64,000 nt of DNA from Hyphomicrobiaceae bacterium (GTDB lineage: Bacteria > Pseudomonadota > Alphaproteobacteria > Rhizobiales > Hyphomicrobiaceae). Below, piece by piece: positions 45,044 to 54,081 of the stretch (within the stretch, counting starts at the first letter, position 1; every line of letters starts with the position of its first letter). Location: the NCBI GenBank assembly GCA_021730785.1, contig JAKFWF010000039.1, positions 131,615 to 195,614 of the forward strand, given 5' to 3'. The position numbers and the translations under genes are program-made. The notes beneath the pieces are model-generated. The model did not search any database, was not told where the DNA came from, and saw only the letters and a program-made list of their open reading frames with translations.

Positions 45044-46846
45044 TCAGGCCGCCGGTTTGCCGGCGGGTTTCATGGCAGCGGCCGGTTTTGCGGCCTCGCC
45101 GACAATGCCGTCGTCGGCTTCGTTCAGCACCATGAGCAACGGGGTCAGGCCTTCCGAGTCGACGATGCGGAAGATCTCGATGTCGTTGCAGGCGCTTTCG
45201 CTCCAGCCGGCCATTTCCAGCGCGCGCTTGGCCTTCGAGAACAGGCCGTGGTTGCGGATCGCGTGCTTGTCCATGTAGGCCTTCGCTTCCGTGTCGGACA
45301 GCTTCTGGTCCTTGACCCACTTCTTGCGGATCTGGTTGAGGTCGGTGTCGCTGCTGTGGCCTTCCTCGTCCTTCAGGCTCTGCAGCTCGCTCTTCTTGAA
45401 CCACCACATGCCGCCCTTGGGCCAGCGCACCAGCTCAAGGTCGGACAGCACGCCAGCCAGTTGGTTCATGGCGAGGCCGCGTTTGGCTTCCGGCTCTTCC
45501 TTGGCGCAACTGTAGAGGTTCGGGATCACGAAGTACGACGCCTTGTTGTGGTGCACGAAGTGTTTGTGCACCCACACGAGGTCCACGTCGGCGCGGTTGA
45601 TCGCGGTGTCGATCGACGCGCGGATCTGGCGGGCGAGCGCGCCGGACGGGCGGATCGGCGGCGGCTCCTGCGGCGGATTGAGGATTGCAAGCGCCAACAG
45701 CCCGAGGTCGATGCCGATGGTGGCCAGCAGGGCAATCACGTCGCGCCCCGTGATCGGCTCGCCGGTATCGGTGCGGCCCACCGTGCTCGTTTCGCGGGAG
45801 AAGGCGTAGGTGAACAAACTAGATCCGTAGGCGCCCATGTTGCGCCACAGGTTCTTCACCGCGTTGGCAACGCCGGCTGGTCCTTCGTTGAAAACCGCCT
45901 CGCGCAGTTTCAATTCCGCCGGTTGCTCGGCCTGAGCGGCGGCTGCCCGCAAACGCTCGGCAAGCGTCGGGTCATAGCAGGAGAAGCCGGCTGCTTCGGG
46001 CGCAACCGAAACGGAGCCAGCCAGCGCTCGCATTTCGGCCGCCGTCGACTTGCCGAGACTGTTCGAGCGGGCGGCGATGTTGCGGGCTCGGCCACGGATT
46101 TCCGACGCCTTGTTCTCAAAGTTGCGCTGGCGTTCTTCCACGGTTGCGCCGCCGAGCGTGCTTGCGGCCTGCTTGAGCTGCTCGACGTCGGCCTGCACCG
46201 GCTCGAGCCAGGAGCGCGTCATGCCGTCCTTGAGCGTCGTGATGCTGTCGCGCACGCTGCGGCGCGCGTTGTAGAGCGGTCCGCGGCCGGCGCCCGAGGG
46301 CTTGCCGCAGCTGCCGCCGCTGGTCTCTTCCCGAGACATCTGCCCGTCGGACCAGCTCGCCACACTCTCGATCTGGGCGCGCACGGCGTCGAGGCGGGCG
46401 GCGACGATGGCGCTCGCATCGCGGGCGTCCTCCTGCAGTCCGGACAAGCCGGTGCGGGTCGCCTCCTCACCGGAGATCAAGCTCCACCAGAAGCCGTAGC
46501 CGAAGCCGATCGACCAGATGGCGAGGAACACGTAGAGCGGGAAGGTGATCATGCGCTCGGTGAAGCTGCGCTTGGCGCCGAACGCTTCGCGCAGACACAG
46601 CCACATCAGGAAGGTCAGCGCCACGACCACGGCGATAACGAGAACGTCGTTCGAGATCGACAGGTTGCCTGTGGTGGGCTGAGCCGTGGACGCGGATACG
46701 CCGACGATGAAGTCGCGCATACCATGCCAGGTGGCATAGCCCGAGATGATCAGCAGCATGAACGAGGCGACGCCGATCAGGGTGTTGCGCCCAAAAATGT
46801 AGTCGATAACCTTGCCGACCAAACTCGGCTGCGAACGTTCCGCCAT
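45044..46846 (-). CDS. Unidentified membrane protein with coiled-coil region
   Basis: 600 residues from ATG 46846, with GGGGGGAG 6 bp upstream. I do not recognise the family. Three hydrophobic segments lie in the first 135 residues (about 22-42, 68-88, 104-125), then a helical, charged region (140-290) predicted to be coiled coil, a further hydrophobic segment near 385-400 (ALLATIGIDLGLLALAIL) next to a Pro-rich stretch, and a soluble C-terminal domain of about 190 residues containing WVHKHFVHHNKASYFVIP. It ends in an Ala/Lys/Pro tail. Its stop is 13 bp from the convergent badR stop. No function is proposed. Confidence 0.75.
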   Translation of the reverse strand: MAERSQPSLVGKVIDYIFGRNTLIGVASFMLLIISGYATWHGMRDFIVGVSASTAQPTTGNLSISNDVLVIAVVVALTFLMWLCLREAFGAKRSFTERMITFPLYVFLAIWSIGFGYGFWWSLISGEEATRTGLSGLQEDARDASAIVAARLDAVRAQIESVASWSDGQMSREETSGGSCGKPSGAGRGPLYNARRSVRDSITTLKDGMTRSWLEPVQADVEQLKQAASTLGGATVEERQRNFENKASEIRGRARNIAARSNSLGKSTAAEMRALAGSVSVAPEAAGFSCYDPTLAERLRAAAAQAEQPAELKLREAVFNEGPAGVANAVKNLWRNMGAYGSSLFTYAFSRETSTVGRTDTGEPITGRDVIALLATIGIDLGLLALAILNPPQEPPPIRPSGALARQIRASIDTAINRADVDLVWVHKHFVHHNKASYFVIPNLYSCAKEEPEAKRGLAMNQLAGVLSDLELVRWPKGGMWWFKKSELQSLKDEEGHSSDTDLNQIRKKWVKDQKLSDTEAKAYMDKHAIRNHGLFSKAKRALEMAGWSESACNDIEIFRIVDSEGLTPLLMVLNEADDGIVGEAAKPAAAMKPAGKPAA

Positions 46847-47030
46847 ACCCAACTCCCCCCACTACCCTTGAGGTTAAGGCTGATAGCGGAAAACGACGGA
46901 GTGCGACGTGGCGAGTGGGCAACAGTCATGCAGACATTGCGGACCAGGTGCGAGTTGCCGCCATCGAACATGCCGCTCATTTCCACAGGCATCGCGCACT
47001 GCTTGACACCAGTTGCAGGCACTTGCGGAT

Positions 47031-47049
47031 GTATCAATGTTTATGATAC
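47031..47049. promoter_or_regulatory. Candidate operator upstream of the small coiled-coil gene
   Basis: GTATCA-N7-TGATAC is a perfect inverted repeat ending 9 bp before the ATG at 47059. A TTGACA hexamer lies upstream at 47003-47008. The placement over the ribosome-loading region or -10 area is like that of autoregulated toxin-antitoxin promoters. Confidence 0.5.
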
Positions 47050-47058
47050 GTTCCTGTC

Positions 47059-47343
47059 ATGACAGATAACGTTCAATCCGCAATGCTTGAGATCCTCAAG
47101 CGCATCCAGGCCGACGTGTCGGAGCTGAAGGCCGACGTGTCGGAGCTTAAAGTAGATTTTGCCGAGCTGAAGGCAGATATGGCCGAAGTGAAGGGCCGGC
47201 TCGACCGGCTTGAGGCTGTGGTGCGCAAGCAGGGCCGCGACAGTGCCGCCATGCTGGTCATGATGCGGGCGACAGTCGGCATCTACGACGAGCGCTTGAA
47301 GGACATCGAGGAGGATGTACGCGAATTGATGGAACAGGGGTAG
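47059..47343 (+). CDS. Small coiled-coil protein
   Basis: 94 residues, highly charged. Residues about 17-55 are an almost perfect heptad series (ADVSELK repeated, then FAELKADMAEVKGRLDRLE), predicting a parallel coiled coil; no membrane segment or known catalytic motif. Similar in style to the 87-residue protein at 57982. Family unknown. It is preceded by an inverted repeat and followed by a BrnT-type toxin relic, which raises the possibility of a former toxin-antitoxin context, though nothing in the protein itself is antitoxin-like. Confidence 0.7.
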   Translation: MTDNVQSAMLEILKRIQADVSELKADVSELKVDFAELKADMAEVKGRLDRLEAVVRKQGRDSAAMLVMMRATVGIYDERLKDIEEDVRELMEQG

Positions 47344-47456
47344 GCAGGGGGCGGCATTTTTATTCAACATGCCTCGCTGCGTAGGCTCCAGGGCTGCCAG
47401 CAACAACCGCTTGCGTTCGGGGTTGCGGCCAGGTGGGGCTGGCCGTGCGAACGAAC

Positions 47457-47588
47457 AAGTTCGAGTGGGACGACGACAGGGCCGCAGCAGGCATCAAATT
47501 TCCTTTGAAATAGCGACCTTCGCCTTCGACGGTTCTAATGCCCTCGACGATGTAGAAAACAGCGCCACAAGGCGATCGGCGACGTGAA
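47457..47588 (+). pseudogene. Frameshifted relic of a BrnT-type toxin gene
   Basis: KFEWDDDRAAA in one frame (from 47457) and ISFEIATFAFDGSNALDDVE in a second (from about 47498) together reproduce the N-terminal half of BrnT ribonuclease toxins, with a frameshift near 47490. A remnant of the next conserved stretch may follow in a third frame. The C-terminal half is not recognisable, and the BrnA antitoxin is missing. The rest of the gap (47344-47856) shows no other gene. Confidence 0.6.
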
Positions 47589-47856
47589 TAAAAGTGGTCC
47601 CTCGTCTTGCAATGCCGCCGCTCCAGCCGCCAGGCCAATCCGTCGCAAATGCCGGCGAAATCATGGTAATGGCTAATGGCGCAGGTCCGCCAGCACGGCC
47701 TACCGGCGGATTGACCAACGCGGAAGGTTTGTCGACGCTGACACTAGCTTGGCGGTGCCAACTCAGGGAGCGCCAAGGGCGCAGGACATTCTGCATTGAT
47801 CGGTCGGTGCACTTCAGCACGGCGCGACGGTTACGCCTGCCGACCAAAACCTGCAC

Positions 47857-48423
47857 TCAAGCCGCGGAGCGGTGTTCATCCCGCCGTTGTGGACGAGGCA
47901 CATCGGCGTTGGCCACTGCCTGCTCGCGCGCGGCAAGGGGCTTTTGCTGCTCGACGCCGTGATCGACGAAGGTGATGCGATCACGTGGTGGCGATACCGG
48001 CGCGGCCGTGCTCTTTGCCATGACTTCAGTCCGACCGAACGCCGGGAGCGCGTTGCCCCAGGCCGACGCCACACGCCGGGCGGTGTCCGCATGTTCCAGC
48101 ACGGCGGCCTGCCAGAACCGTACCTGCAGTTCAAAAACGTCGGTCGGCGCTTTGCACTGCATCGCCTGTCGCGGCAAGGCCATCAGTGCCTGCGAGCGGC
48201 GGGTGAGCAATCCCATCAGCTCCATATTGCTTTGGTTCAGGGCCTGCAGCCACGGAGTGCCGGCTGGCAGCACGCTGCGCGCAAATTCCGAAGCGGTCGC
48301 GGGCGCCTGCGCTGCTACCGGCACTGCGGCGGCGGCAAGGGCGAACGGATTGAGAAACCAGGCGTCCAACGGCAGCAATTTGGTTGGCGATGGCTTGGTC
48401 TGCGCTTGTTCGATCGATGGCAT
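47857..48423 (-). CDS. Phasin-like protein
   Basis: 188 residues from ATG 48423 with GGAGGA upstream. The central region (about 45-130) is amphipathic helix with phasin-style sequence: WLQALNQSNMELMGLLTRRS, then VFELQVRFWQAAVLEHADTA. Phasins coat polyhydroxyalkanoate granules. The N-terminus is Ala/Pro-rich and the C-terminal 50 residues are charged and disordered. No other PHA genes are in the window. Moderate confidence, because phasins are low in sequence identity. Confidence 0.6.
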   Translation of the reverse strand: MPSIEQAQTKPSPTKLLPLDAWFLNPFALAAAAVPVAAQAPATASEFARSVLPAGTPWLQALNQSNMELMGLLTRRSQALMALPRQAMQCKAPTDVFELQVRFWQAAVLEHADTARRVASAWGNALPAFGRTEVMAKSTAAPVSPPRDRITFVDHGVEQQKPLAAREQAVANADVPRPQRRDEHRSAA

Positions 48424-48621
48424 GATTGTTCCTCCGCTGACTCTACTGGACCCAATAAAGCTGCCGCCCGGGATGCCGCAACAGGAGCAGCCGCAGTGAT
48501 CAATTGGAGTATCCGGCCAGACGGAGCTGTGCAATATGCGACGCTGGCAAATTTTAATTCTGAACGCGCGGCAAACTCTGATCTGAACATTTATCGCCCG
48601 CGTACGAGCGCACCGTTATAC

Positions 48622-50208
48622 TCATGACTGGTCTATAAGTTGCTCGATCTCGGCCAACCGCGCGGCGTCTGCTGCGGGCTTATCCCAGCGGATGCGATGG
48701 ATGCGGGGGAAGCGCATGGCAACGCCCGATTTGTGCCGGGGCGAGCGCTGGATGGCATCGAACGCAACCTCCAGGACAAGCTCTGCCACTACCGAGCGGA
48801 CCGGCCCGAACCGGCTGACCGTGTGGGTGCGGATCCACCGGTCGAGATCCACGAGTTCCGCATCGGTATAGCCCGAATAGGCCTTGCCGACGGGCACCAG
48901 GGTGCGGCTGCCGTCCGACGTTTCACGCCAGGCGCCAAACGTGAAGTCGGAGTAATAGGAAGAGCGCTTGCCAGAACCGCGCTGCGCATACATGAGCACG
49001 CAATCGACCGTCAGCGCTGCGCGTTTCCATTTCCACCAGTGGCCCTTGGGCCGGCCCGGCAGATAGGGGCTGTCGCGGCGCTTCAGCATCAGCCCCTCGA
49101 TGCCGATTCCGCGCGTCGTCCGCCAGACGGCCGCGAGGTCCGCCTTGCTGGTGAAGGTGAGCACGGCTGACAAATCCATGGCGTGCGGCCGGTTGGCGAC
49201 AAACCATTCCTCCAGCCGCCGGCGCCGCTGCGTGAACGCAAGCCCCCGCAAATCCTCATCGCCGATCATCAGTGCATCATACAGGCGGATGTGGGCCGGG
49301 TACTGTGCCAGCATGCGGCCGGTGACGGCCTTGCGGTTCAACCGCTGCTGCAGGTCGTTGAACGGCGCGATGTCGTCGCCGCGCTTGATCAGCAGTTCGC
49401 CGTCGAGCACACCGTCGAAGCGGACGGCGCCGAGGACATCGGGAAAGCTCGGGCCGATATCGTCGCCGGAGCGCGAATAAAGGCGCGCTTCGCCGCGGCC
49501 GGCGGCAAGCTGGACGCGGATGCCGTCCCACTTCCACTCGGCGGCGATCGCTTCGATGTCGAGCGCTTCGAAATCCTTGTCTTCGAGCGGGTGGGCCAGC
49601 ATCAGCGGGCGAAACACCGGCGCGCCCGAGATGTCGGGTTTCTCGGCCCTGCCCTCGAGCCAGGCAAACAGGGACAAATAGGGTGGGCTCAGCCCATGCC
49701 AGATTTCTTCCACCTGATCGGCATTGCCGTGCGCGAGATCCGCCACCGCGGTCTTGGCAAGCCGTCCCGACACGCCGACCCGCAGCGCGCCGGTCAGCAG
49801 CTTGAGCAGCGCCCAGCGCCCGGTCGCGTCCAAGCGATCGAGCCAGCCTTCGATGCGCGCGCCCAGATCACCCTTGTCGATGAGGGCGAGTTCGGCAACC
49901 ACGTCGGCAAGGCGCGGGGCCGCCTGAACTTCCGCCGGCTCGGGCCACACGAGGGCGACCGTCTCCGCCGTGTCGCCCACATAGTCGCGCGACAGGCGCA
50001 ACAGCTCCGCATCGAGCCGCTTGTCCATCAAGGCTGCAAGCGTGCGGCGGACCGGAAACGAGAACGGCAGACCGTCGGTCAACGCCGCCAACGCCCAGCC
50101 ACGATCGGGGTCGGGCGTCGCGCGGAAATAGGCGGTCATGAGCCGCAATTTGGCAGTTCGGCCGGGTGTGTAGCCAAGCCGATCGAGCAGGGCCGCAAAG
50201 TGTCTCAT
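48622..50208 (-). CDS. ATP-dependent DNA ligase
   Basis: 528 residues from ATG 50208 (MRHFAALLDRLGY). N-terminal DNA-binding helical domain (about 1-195), nucleotidyltransferase domain with the adenylated Lys in EWKWDGIRVQ (K226), SRSGDDIGPSFPDV and the downstream KRGDDIAPFNDLQQRL, then EGLMLKRRDSPYLPG and WWKWKRAALTVD, and an OB fold to the end. This is the stand-alone bacterial LigB/LigC-type ATP ligase found beside an MBL-fold exonuclease, here 16 bp upstream. The set is thought to act in DNA repair. The usual companion DEXH helicase and metallophosphoesterase are not in the window. Confidence 0.92.
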   Translation of the reverse strand: MRHFAALLDRLGYTPGRTAKLRLMTAYFRATPDPDRGWALAALTDGLPFSFPVRRTLAALMDKRLDAELLRLSRDYVGDTAETVALVWPEPAEVQAAPRLADVVAELALIDKGDLGARIEGWLDRLDATGRWALLKLLTGALRVGVSGRLAKTAVADLAHGNADQVEEIWHGLSPPYLSLFAWLEGRAEKPDISGAPVFRPLMLAHPLEDKDFEALDIEAIAAEWKWDGIRVQLAAGRGEARLYSRSGDDIGPSFPDVLGAVRFDGVLDGELLIKRGDDIAPFNDLQQRLNRKAVTGRMLAQYPAHIRLYDALMIGDEDLRGLAFTQRRRRLEEWFVANRPHAMDLSAVLTFTSKADLAAVWRTTRGIGIEGLMLKRRDSPYLPGRPKGHWWKWKRAALTVDCVLMYAQRGSGKRSSYYSDFTFGAWRETSDGSRTLVPVGKAYSGYTDAELVDLDRWIRTHTVSRFGPVRSVVAELVLEVAFDAIQRSPRHKSGVAMRFPRIHRIRWDKPAADAARLAEIEQLIDQS

Positions 50209-50224
50209 CGGATCGAGCCCGGCA

Positions 50225-51235
50225 TCATTCCGCCTCGTCCTCGCGACCGACGAGGGCAAGCGCACGGCCGTTGAGGCCCATCAGACCGAGCTGATGCACC
50301 AGGGCCTCTTCGCGCCCGTGCGTCACCCAGACCTCCTGGGCGCCGGTGTCCTTGATCGTCTGGATCAGTTCCGGCCAGTCCGCATGGTCGGAAATGATCA
50401 GCGGCAACTCGACGCCGCGCTGGCGGGCGCGGCCGCGCACCCGCATCCAGCCCGACGCGAAGCACGTGACGGGTTCGGCGAGCCGGCGTGACCAGCGATC
50501 GCGCAGGGCAGCCGGCGGGCACATCACGATCTCGCCGGCGAGGCTTTGCTGAGCGACCGACGCGTGCGCCAGCGCGCCAAGGCCGACGCCGAGCGCCGCG
50601 TAGAGATCGCAGATCGACGTCAGCGCGCCATGCAGCCAGATCGTACGGTCGTAGCCGGCCGACCGCAGCAGCGCGATCAGACGCTGGCATTTGCCGAGGC
50701 CGTAGACGCCGACGACGTGGGTGCGCTCGGGAAACGCTCGTTGCGAGGCGAGCAGCTTGGCGATCTCGCCTGCGTCCGGTTCGTGCCGGAACACTGGCAG
50801 CCCGAACGTCGCCTCGGTGACGAACAGGTCGCACGGGATCACCTCGAACGGAGTGCAGGTCGGGTCGAGCCGACGCTTGTAGTCGCCCGAAACAACGGCC
50901 GTCTGGCCCCGGTGGGTGAGCTTCACCTGGGCGCTGCCGAGAATGTGCCCGGCCGGGTGCAGTGCAACGCCCACATCGCCGATACGGATCTCCTGGCCAA
51001 GGGGTGCTTTCTGCAAGTTGCCGGCGCACGTCAGGCCGAGCCGCGTCTGCATGACGGCGATGGTTTCTGCCGTTGCGAGCACGCTGTTGTGGCCGGCGCG
51101 CGCATGATCCGAATGGCCATGCGTGATCACTGCGCGAGCGACCGGGCGGTATGGATCGATATGGAAATCACCAGGCGCACAATAGAGCCCGTCGTCGGTC
51201 GGATAGAGCCAGCGCTCGAAGGGTCGGTCGGCCAT
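50225..51235 (-). CDS. Ligase-associated MBL-fold DNA exonuclease
   Basis: 336 residues. Metallo-beta-lactamase/beta-CASP-type hydrolase with the metal motif THGHSDHA (38-45), the downstream HPAGHILGSAQV and a conserved SGDY, plus IISDHADWPEL towards the C-terminus. The class is annotated as DNA ligase-associated exonuclease because it is nearly always beside this kind of ligase. The two genes are separated by 16 bp and must be cotranscribed. Confidence 0.9.
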   Translation of the reverse strand: MADRPFERWLYPTDDGLYCAPGDFHIDPYRPVARAVITHGHSDHARAGHNSVLATAETIAVMQTRLGLTCAGNLQKAPLGQEIRIGDVGVALHPAGHILGSAQVKLTHRGQTAVVSGDYKRRLDPTCTPFEVIPCDLFVTEATFGLPVFRHEPDAGEIAKLLASQRAFPERTHVVGVYGLGKCQRLIALLRSAGYDRTIWLHGALTSICDLYAALGVGLGALAHASVAQQSLAGEIVMCPPAALRDRWSRRLAEPVTCFASGWMRVRGRARQRGVELPLIISDHADWPELIQTIKDTGAQEVWVTHGREEALVHQLGLMGLNGRALALVGREDEAE

Positions 51236-51446
51236 GGACGCAGGTTTCGCACAGCCGCTGGCTGCCGTCGAACGGAGCGATCAAGCGCTCAACTCTAAAT
51301 ATATATTCCCTTCAATTTCTACTGATAATTGCATTTACTCTTCATATACTATCCACCCGATTGGTTCGACTGGGTTGCTACCTTGGTCAGCCCCCTTATC
51401 CAAGGATTACTGTGCAGCTTGCTTTGGGGCGGGCGGGGTCAGTGTT

Positions 51447-52247
51447 GTGGGGTGTCATCGACCATTCGTCGCGGGATGCTGGGCTGTCACCTGTATCCTG
51501 GCAGCGAACGCCACACCAACATGGGCCAACGATTGGGAAACATCGGTCGAGCCTGCCGCAGCGCTCGATCCCTGGCGTGCCCTATCCAGCGGCATCACGG
51601 CGACCCCCAAAAGCTGGGTTGTCTACGCCAGTACCACCATTGCCCCTTTCGATTCTCTGAACAGCAACGGTTTTCGCGTCCGCGCCGGCGGCGGTTATGG
51701 CGTCTACACCTATACGACCAGGCCGCCCGCCGCGAACGACTGCCGCTTTGGCAACGGCACGACCGCAAACATCCGGGGCCGATCGACATTCTCCGACATC
51801 CTGGCGGGCTACCAGCTGCAGGTCGGCGCACTCACCGTGAAGGCGTTTGCGGGTGCCGCCATCGACACGCAAGCACTCGCGCCGTTCGATATCTGTAACG
51901 CCAACCGGGGACGCGCCTACGGCGTCAAGGGCGTGCTCGAGACCTGGGCCGAGCTCAGCCCAAAGATTTGGCTCGCGGTCGACGGCAACTGGACTGAGGC
52001 GCATGGGGGCTTTAATGCCCAGACCCGCCTCGGATTCCGCCTGACACCCAACCTGTCGATCGGCTTGGAAGAGCAGGCGCTTGGCAATGTCGCCGGCCAC
52101 CAGCTGCGCAGTGGCGCCTTTGCGCGCTACGCCTGGAGCTGGGGCGAGGCGATCGCCTCGGGCGGCATCAGCAGCCAGCGCTTCGACCTGCGCGATCTGC
52201 GCCGGGACGATACCTGGGCTTCCCTCAACCTCATGTTCCACTATTGA
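51447..52247 (+). CDS. BcsS-family (cellulose biosynthesis-associated) outer-membrane protein
   Basis: 266 residues from a GTG at 51447, the only start giving a plausible signal peptide (AGCWAVTCILAANATPTWA); there is no in-frame ATG near. The mature part is beta-rich: SGFRVRAGGGYGVYTYTTR-like strands, SDILAGYQLQVGALTVKAFA, LSIGLEEQALGNVAGHQLRS, and a final strand ending FHY, consistent with a small barrel. It resembles BcsS, linked to cellulose operons in Hyphomicrobiales. No cellulose synthase gene is in the window. The AT-rich stretch 51290-51360 upstream probably carries the promoter. Confidence 0.65.
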   Translation: MGCHRPFVAGCWAVTCILAANATPTWANDWETSVEPAAALDPWRALSSGITATPKSWVVYASTTIAPFDSLNSNGFRVRAGGGYGVYTYTTRPPAANDCRFGNGTTANIRGRSTFSDILAGYQLQVGALTVKAFAGAAIDTQALAPFDICNANRGRAYGVKGVLETWAELSPKIWLAVDGNWTEAHGGFNAQTRLGFRLTPNLSIGLEEQALGNVAGHQLRSGAFARYAWSWGEAIASGGISSQRFDLRDLRRDDTWASLNLMFHY

Positions 52248-53574
52248 CGGGTAACGCGGAAGGCCGCTCGGTCACGTGGGATTCGGCCAGGCTCGGCAGC
52301 AGCCAGAACAACGCCATGCCGACGCAACTGCCGGCCACCCCGAGCAGGAACGACGCGGTGTAACCGCCGGTCACGTCATGTAGATAGCCCGATGCCCAGG
52401 ACCCCCACGCAGCGCCCACACCCGCCGCAAGCGTCAAGGCGCCGAAGATGCTGCCGACCGACTGCCCGCGAAAAATCGTAGTAACCAACACCAGAATGAT
52501 CGGCCCGCGCACGCCCTGCATCAGTCCAAACAGCAGCACATAGAGCCATACCGGCCAGAAAGCGTGCACGACCGCAACCAGCATCAAGGCCAGCACGCCG
52601 GCAATCGACAGGACATAGGAGAACAGGGCAGCACGCCGGCGGCCGATCATGTCTGATATGGTGCCCATGGTAACAATGCCGACGGCGGAGCATGCGCCTG
52701 TCACGCCGAACGCGCCGGCCGCCAGCAGCCGGTCATAGCCGAGCTCGACGAGGTAGGCGACCATCTGCGGCGATACCGAGAAGGAGGCGACGGAGGTCGC
52801 GAAATAGGCGCCGGCAAGCCCCCAGAAGGCGGGCGCGCGAATGGCGTTCTGCAACGTCCAGTCCGCCGTGCCATCGGCCCGATCGATCAGCCGTGACGCC
52901 CGCCAGCTTGCCGAGCCCCGGCCGATCCGCTTCATGGGCAGGTACAGCAGGACGGGCAGAATCGCGAGAATGCCAGCGCCCAGGATCTGATAGGCCGTCT
53001 GCCACGAGAACCGCTCCAGCAGCAGTTGGGTCACCGGCGGAATGATCAGCAATCCGGCGCCAAACGCTGCGTAGGGCAGCGACGTGATCGTACCGAGCCG
53101 GCGCTCGAACCAGCGGCTCAGGATGCTCGACGCAACCACCATGCCAAGGCAGGCCGAACCGAGCCCACCCAACACGCCAACCGCCAGATAGTAGAGTGGC
53201 AGCGACGTTGCCGAACCGGCCAGAATGTAGCCACAGCCGAGCGCCGCAAGCCCCAGACCGTAGGCCGTACGCGGCCCGACGCGATCGACCAACTGGCCAG
53301 CAAACAGCGCACTGACGCCATACACCAGATGGAAGATGGAGTAGGTCAGCAGCATCTGCGAGCGGGAGGCCTTGAATGTGCTCTCAACCGGCAGCAGGAA
53401 CACCGCGAAGGTCTCGGTCACGCCACGGCCGATCATGTTCATGGCAAACAGCAGCAACAGAATTGCTCCCAGGAACTGAGGCGTGGGTAGATCTTGCCCA
53501 TGAGCTGGCGGCAAGCCGTCGCTCCGCAACAGGGGCTGCTTGCCGCATTGTGCCGCCTCGACCTTCAGCTCCAC
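52231..53574 (-). CDS. Major facilitator superfamily transporter
   Basis: About 447 residues if GTG 53574 is the start, which overlaps the end of the cysteine-cluster gene by 10 bp; a later start is possible because the first 30 residues are polar. Twelve hydrophobic segments; the loop after segment 2 reads GQLVDRVGPRTAYGLG, and the matching loop in the second half SDMIGRRRAALFS. It resembles monocarboxylate-type (oxalate/formate antiporter-like) MFS permeases. Its stop overlaps the convergent BcsS-like gene by 17 bp. Confidence 0.82.
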   Translation of the reverse strand: MELKVEAAQCGKQPLLRSDGLPPAHGQDLPTPQFLGAILLLLFAMNMIGRGVTETFAVFLLPVESTFKASRSQMLLTYSIFHLVYGVSALFAGQLVDRVGPRTAYGLGLAALGCGYILAGSATSLPLYYLAVGVLGGLGSACLGMVVASSILSRWFERRLGTITSLPYAAFGAGLLIIPPVTQLLLERFSWQTAYQILGAGILAILPVLLYLPMKRIGRGSASWRASRLIDRADGTADWTLQNAIRAPAFWGLAGAYFATSVASFSVSPQMVAYLVELGYDRLLAAGAFGVTGACSAVGIVTMGTISDMIGRRRAALFSYVLSIAGVLALMLVAVVHAFWPVWLYVLLFGLMQGVRGPIILVLVTTIFRGQSVGSIFGALTLAAGVGAAWGSWASGYLHDVTGGYTASFLLGVAGSCVGMALFWLLPSLAESHVTERPSALPVNSGT

Positions 53575-53942
53575 TGGCCATTCTCGGTGGTTGCGACCGT
53601 CTCCGGGTCTTTTTGATGCTCGCGCTCGAAGGCCAGGAAATCCCAGTATCCGCAGCGTGTGCCGTTTGGAAACGTTCGGCACACGGCAGGCCTTGCTGCA
53701 TAAATCGTGCACCTGCGGTTTTCGGTATCGAAAAAGCGGCAAATGCGGCCGAAGTGCTGGTCTTTCTTGCGGCGCAGGACACGCTTATAGCCGTGCGCAC
53801 TCTTGGTAAAGCGCTTCTCGGCAACATCCGGCGCGATGCCGAAATGGCGGGCCAGCCGCACCACATCGGGCTTAGAGACTTGGATGACGGGATACGAGCA
53901 ACAATAGCCTGGGCACTTCAGGCAGTCGTAGGACGGGGGCAC
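53565..53942 (-). CDS. YkgJ-family cysteine-cluster protein
   Basis: 125 residues from a GTG at 53942. The pattern CLKCPGYCC near the N-terminus, then RICRFFDTENRRCTIYAARP, AVCRTFP and RCGY gives the Cys set of the YkgJ/Fe-S-or-Zn cluster family. Biochemical role unknown; family members probably hold a metal ion. Possibly cotranscribed and translationally coupled with the MFS gene. Confidence 0.88.
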   Translation of the reverse strand: MPPSYDCLKCPGYCCSYPVIQVSKPDVVRLARHFGIAPDVAEKRFTKSAHGYKRVLRRKKDQHFGRICRFFDTENRRCTIYAARPAVCRTFPNGTRCGYWDFLAFEREHQKDPETVATTENGQWS

Positions 53943-54081
53943 GCGAAGCTTCCGGGGTTGGGTGCGGCAGACCAGATCAGCGCTAAGCAGGCTACTGCAT
54001 GGCAGTTGCTCTGTGATAGAGCAAACAACGCGGCAGACCTATGCCGTGTTGGATGATTTGGCATCGGTCTTGGAGCCGCTC

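Noticed and set aside
45248-47062. 604-codon plus-strand open frame
   Set aside because: Antisense to the membrane-protein gene at 45044-46846, whose membrane segments and ribosome site are convincing; the plus-strand translation is Arg/His/Gly-rich shadow sequence.
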